The notes under the pieces: generated by a model | What the model was told of the DNA's origin: nothing | Database searches by the model: none | Seen by the model: only the letters and a program-made list of their open reading frames with translations | Shown here: positions 34,063-36,956 of the stretch, one piece after another | Layout: every line of letters starts with the position of its first letter | Position numbering within the stretch: the first letter of the stretch is position 1 | Program-made: the position numbers and the translations under genes | Source of the DNA: an uncultured Microbacteriaceae bacterium | Lineage (GTDB): Bacteria; Actinomycetota; Actinomycetes; Actinomycetales; Microbacteriaceae | DNA: 36,956 bases | NCBI GenBank assembly: GCA_943914115.1 | Contig: CALUAU010000002.1 | Location: forward strand, 1-36,956 | Direction: 5' to 3'

Positions 34063-35568
34063 TTAGCGGCGGTAGTTCGGGGCCTCCACCACCATCTGCA
34101 CATCGTGCGGATGCGATTCTTTCAGCCCCGCGGGCGTGATCCGCACGAAGCGGCCGCGCTGCTGCAGCTCGGGCACCGTGCGCGAACCCACATAGAACAT
34201 CGACTGGTGTAGGCCGCCAATCAGCTGGTGCACGTTTTGCCGCACCGTGCCCCGATAGGGCACCTTGCCCTCGATCCCCTCGGCAATGAGGTCGTCGTCA
34301 CTGGGCACATCCGCCTGGAAGTAGCGGTCGCGCGAATACGAGGTCTTCTTGCCGCGCGTTTGCAGCGCCCCCAGCGAACCCATCCCGCGGTACTGCTTGT
34401 ACTGCTTACCGTTCACGAAAATCAGATCGCCCGGAGCCTCATCGGTGCCCGCCAGCAGCGACCCGAGCATCACCGAGTTCGCCCCGGCGACCAGTGCCTT
34501 CGCGATATCGCCCGAGTACTGTAGGCCACCATCGGCGATTACCGGCACACCGCTGCCGCTAGCAGCCTGTGCGGCCTCGTAGATCGCGGTCACCTGCGGA
34601 ACCCCCACACCGGCAACCACGCGCGTGGTGCAGATCGAACCGGGGCCGACACCCACCTTGATCGCATCCGCGCCGGCCTCAATGAGCGCCTTCGCGCCCT
34701 CGCGGGTGGCGATATTGCCGCCGATGATGTCAACGTTCTTGAACGCCGGGTCGCTCTTCAACCGCTTGATCATCTCAATCTCACCGCGCGATTGGCCGTT
34801 GGCAGTGTCGACCACGATGACATCCACACCGGCATCGCGCAACGCACCGGCGCGCTCCCACGCGTCACCGAAGAAACCGATTGCGGCACCGACGATAAGC
34901 CTGCCCTGCGCATCCTTTGACGCGTTCGGGTATTTGTCGCGCTTGTCAAAGTCTTTAACGGTGATCAGCCCTCTGAGCACACCATCTTTATCGACCAGCG
35001 GCAGCTTCTCGATGCGGTGGCGACCGAGCAGCGCAAACGCTTCGTCACCGTCAATACCGACCTCGGCGGTGATCAGCGGCTGCGAGGTCATCACCTCGCG
35101 CACCCTGGTGGTGCGCATTTCGCTTATCGGCACGAAGCGCATGTCACGGTTCGAGATGATGCCGACAAGCTTGTTGCTGCCCTCTTCAACGACCGGCAAA
35201 CCCGAGATACGGTACTGTCCACAAATCTCATCAACCTCGGCGACGGTCATGTCGGGGGTCGCGGTCACCGGGTTGGTGATCATGCCCGACTCAGAACGCT
35301 TCACACGGTCGACCATCTCGGCCTGATCTTCGATCGACACATTGCGGTGCAGGATGCCCAAACCACCCTGGCGGGCCATGGCAATCGCCATCCGCGACTC
35401 GGTAACCGTGTCCATTGCTGCCGAGATCAGCGGCACCTTGACCGAGATATTGCGGGTTACCCGGGTGGTAGTGTCAACTTCGCTGGGGATGACGTCGGTT
35501 TCTTCGGGGAGAAGAAGGACGTCATCGTAGGTGAGTCCGGTGAGGGCGAACGGGTTATGCTCGGTCAT
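34063..35568 (-). CDS. guaB: Inosine-5'-monophosphate dehydrogenase
   Basis: The 501-residue enzyme oxidises IMP to XMP, the committed step to GMP. N-terminal LTYDDVLLLPEETDVIP; two CBS domains at about 95-215 (MITNPVTATPDMTV, VREVMTSQPLITAEVGIDGDEA) that bind regulatory nucleotides; catalytic loop GVGPGSICTTRVVAGVGVPQ with the active Cys; IADGGLQYSGDIAKALVAGANSVMLGSLLAGTDEAPG; and the flap YRGMGSLGAL. Normal length. ATG 35568 has GGAG nine bases upstream, one of the leadered genes here. Together with guaB3 and guaA this window holds the whole IMP-to-GMP branch. Confidence 0.97.
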   Translation of the reverse strand: MTEHNPFALTGLTYDDVLLLPEETDVIPSEVDTTTRVTRNISVKVPLISAAMDTVTESRMAIAMARQGGLGILHRNVSIEDQAEMVDRVKRSESGMITNPVTATPDMTVAEVDEICGQYRISGLPVVEEGSNKLVGIISNRDMRFVPISEMRTTRVREVMTSQPLITAEVGIDGDEAFALLGRHRIEKLPLVDKDGVLRGLITVKDFDKRDKYPNASKDAQGRLIVGAAIGFFGDAWERAGALRDAGVDVIVVDTANGQSRGEIEMIKRLKSDPAFKNVDIIGGNIATREGAKALIEAGADAIKVGVGPGSICTTRVVAGVGVPQVTAIYEAAQAASGSGVPVIADGGLQYSGDIAKALVAGANSVMLGSLLAGTDEAPGDLIFVNGKQYKQYRGMGSLGALQTRGKKTSYSRDRYFQADVPSDDDLIAEGIEGKVPYRGTVRQNVHQLIGGLHQSMFYVGSRTVPELQQRGRFVRITPAGLKESHPHDVQMVVEAPNYRR

Positions 35569-35614
35569 TCTGCGCGGCTCCAGGATCTACGGGTTGATAC
35601 ACAGCGTGACTTTC

Positions 35615-35643
35615 ATCTTACGCCGGGCACCCACAGCTGTCGG
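35615..35643 (-). promoter_or_regulatory. Promoter of guaB
   Basis: On the minus strand CCGACA (35643-35638), 17 bases, TAAGAT (35620-35615). This predicts a leader of about 40 bases containing the GGAG site. Confidence 0.5.
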
Positions 35644-35678
35644 TGTGCGCAGCCTCACCCACAGCTTGCGGCATGGAG

Positions 35679-36602
35679 CTAGACACCGGGAGTGGGCACC
35701 ACCAGGTTCCGGATTGCGCGCAGATCGCGCACCATGTCAATCACGAACAGCGCCAACGCCGCCCACACAATCGCGAAAGCGATCCAACGCTCCAGCGGCA
35801 TGTGTTCGCGAAACAGCACGAGCCCGGCAATGAACTGCAGCGTCGGCCCCAAAAACTGAAAGAAGCCGATTTCGATCAGCGGCAGTTTGGCGGCGGCCGA
35901 CGCAAACAGTAGCAGCGGCAGGCTCGTGATCACCCCGGCCAAAAGCAGCACCACAGTGTGCCCGAGCGAGACCGTGCCAAAGGTAAAACTCCCCTGCACA
36001 ATCACCACAGCCAGCAAAACCACCGCCACCGGTGTCACCATGACGGTTTCGAGCATGAATCCCGCAACCGGGTCGACTCGCCCGCTGATCGCTTTTTTCA
36101 CCACGCCATACAGCGCAAACGTGGTCGAAACTGAAAGTGCCAGCCAGGGTGGTGAGCCGTATCCCACAATCAGCACCACCACCGCTATGGCTGCGAGCAC
36201 GAGCGCCATCACCTGCAGCGGCCGCAATCGCTCACCGAAGATGAGCATCCCGAACAGCATCGACATGAGCGGGTTGAGGTAGTAGCCAAGTGCCCCCTCA
36301 AGTGGCTTGTTCAGCTCAACCGTCCACACATACAGCAGCCAGTTGCCAAGCACCAGCACTCCCGCTAGCGCCAGCAGCAACACCGTGCGTCGCTCGCGCA
36401 GCAGTGCAGTGAATCGCGACCAGCGCCGTGTGAGCTGCAGCACGCCCGCACAGAACACCACCGAGAGCAGCACCCGCCACGCAATGAGCTCGAGTGTGCC
36501 GGTCGGGCGGGTAAACCACAGATAGATGGGGAGGATGCCCCAGATCCCGTACGCAAAAAGTGCGTGGGTGATGCCGATAGCCCGGTCGCTGCGGTGCGTC
36601 AT
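35679..36602 (-). CDS. rarD: RarD family EamA transporter
   Basis: This 307-residue protein has ten hydrophobic helices. The opening GITHALFAYGIWGILPIYLWFTRPTGTLELIAWRVLLSVVFC matches the RarD subfamily of DMT transporters, and ALGYYLNPLMSMLFGMLIFGERLRPLQ and LIEIGFFQFLGPTLQFIAGLVLFREHM complete the two repeats. The name comes from a chloramphenicol-sensitivity gene; the true substrate is not known. ATG 36602 lies six bases after TACGAT with no Shine-Dalgarno, so it is probably leaderless; the open frame continues to 36686 without support. The stop is about 110 bp upstream of the guaB start on the same strand. Confidence 0.9.
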   Translation of the reverse strand: MTHRSDRAIGITHALFAYGIWGILPIYLWFTRPTGTLELIAWRVLLSVVFCAGVLQLTRRWSRFTALLRERRTVLLLALAGVLVLGNWLLYVWTVELNKPLEGALGYYLNPLMSMLFGMLIFGERLRPLQVMALVLAAIAVVVLIVGYGSPPWLALSVSTTFALYGVVKKAISGRVDPVAGFMLETVMVTPVAVVLLAVVIVQGSFTFGTVSLGHTVVLLLAGVITSLPLLLFASAAAKLPLIEIGFFQFLGPTLQFIAGLVLFREHMPLERWIAFAIVWAALALFVIDMVRDLRAIRNLVVPTPGV

Positions 36603-36686
36603 GGATGCATCGTAGAGGTTTTCGCAGTCGGCCGGGCAGCCGGCGGCATCGAGAGTAATGGGCGCTTGGTCGCCGAGAATATGCAA

Positions 36687-36716
36687 CGGGGCGCCACCGT
36701 ACTCGGTGACGCCCCG
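36687..36716 (-). terminator. Terminator after groES
   Basis: CGGGGCGCCACCG (36687-36699) and CGGTGACGCCCCG (36704-36716) pair over 13 bp with one mismatch and a TACT loop, 44 bases past the groES stop. On the minus strand TTGCATATTC follows. The remaining bases of this gap hold only the rarD promoter. Confidence 0.75.
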
Positions 36717-36760
36717 CGCGTCTGAATGCCGATGTCAGCGCATCGGCAAGCCACTTGTGC

Positions 36761-36956
36761 TTAGAGCACCTTCGCCAGCACGTCGCGTGCCGACAGCAGC
36801 AGGTAGGTGTCACCCGCGTACTTCACCTCGGTGCCGCCGTACTTCGAATAGATGACCTTGTCACCGACCTCGACATCGAGCGGGATGCGGTGCTCGCCTT
36901 CGTCATCGAAACGGCCCGGACCCACCGCGACAACTTCACCCTCCTGGGGCCTGTCT
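36761..36956 (-). CDS. groES: Co-chaperonin GroES, C-terminal part (cut by window edge)
   Basis: The last 64 codons are visible. The sequence PQEGEVVAVGPGRF, LDVEVGDKVIYSKYGGTEVKYAGDTYLLLSARDVLAKVL is the standard GroES C-terminal two-thirds, including the Y-S-K-Y-G-G-T-E strand. GroES caps GroEL and assists protein folding. The 5' end lies outside the window. No groEL follows on this strand; the next gene, rarD, is unrelated. So if groEL is present it is elsewhere, as in many actinobacteria where one groES-groEL pair is split or groEL2 stands alone. Confidence 0.97.
   Translation of the reverse strand, partial: DRPQEGEVVAVGPGRFDDEGEHRIPLDVEVGDKVIYSKYGGTEVKYAGDTYLLLSARDVLAKVL

Overview
The window is a high-GC bacterial chromosome segment whose genes look actinobacterial. 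The pointers are a perM-like (DUF6350) gene next to purN-purH, a guaB3-SURF1-DUF3817-guaA run, a monomeric NADP isocitrate dehydrogenase, and many start codons lying about six bases after a -10 box, as in leaderless mRNAs. The gene set fits Micrococcales, most likely Microbacteriaceae; the genus cannot be told from the sequence. I saw no rRNA, tRNA, CRISPR array, transposase or integrase.

Left part (1-6040): the 5' end of glyA (minus strand) behind a ZTP-type riboswitch; an MFS exporter divergent from purU; a tyramine-oxidase-subunit-B-like protein of the ornithine cyclodeaminase family; and a single-chain anthranilate synthase (TrpE fused to TrpG). Next (6121-9811): a ParA/MinD-like ATPase with a long acidic N-terminal arm, a GNAT acetyltransferase, and an unusual protein in which four membrane helices are fused to a DDAH-like domain that has lost its catalytic residues.

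Middle (9866-20965): purN-purH with a perM-like gene upstream, the TCA operon sucC-sucD, an EamA transporter, a sarcosine-oxidase-like flavoprotein without the covalent-flavin cysteine, and the helicase gene pcrA. Between pcrA and a glycerophosphodiesterase gene sits a two-gene Fic toxin-antitoxin module bracketed by a 26-bp direct repeat with one mismatch. It looks like a roughly 1-kb cassette inserted at the 3' end of the phosphodiesterase gene, with no recombinase of its own.

Right part (23054-36956): a Bax-inhibitor-1 family membrane protein, a DUF3054 protein, a Sir2 deacylase, guaA, DUF3817, SURF1, guaB3, glpK, monomeric icd, a repeat-rich 303-bp gap with a strong terminator, guaB, rarD and the 3' end of groES.

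Purine and one-carbon metabolism recur across the window: glyA under ZTP control, purU (10-formyl-THF to formate), purN and purH (both use 10-formyl-THF; PurH consumes ZMP/AICAR, the precursor of ZTP), guaB, guaB3 and guaA (IMP to GMP). Most other genes are housekeeping. The accessory-looking elements are the Fic cassette, the degenerate DDAH fusion, the fused TrpEG and the intergenic repeats at 33797-33904.
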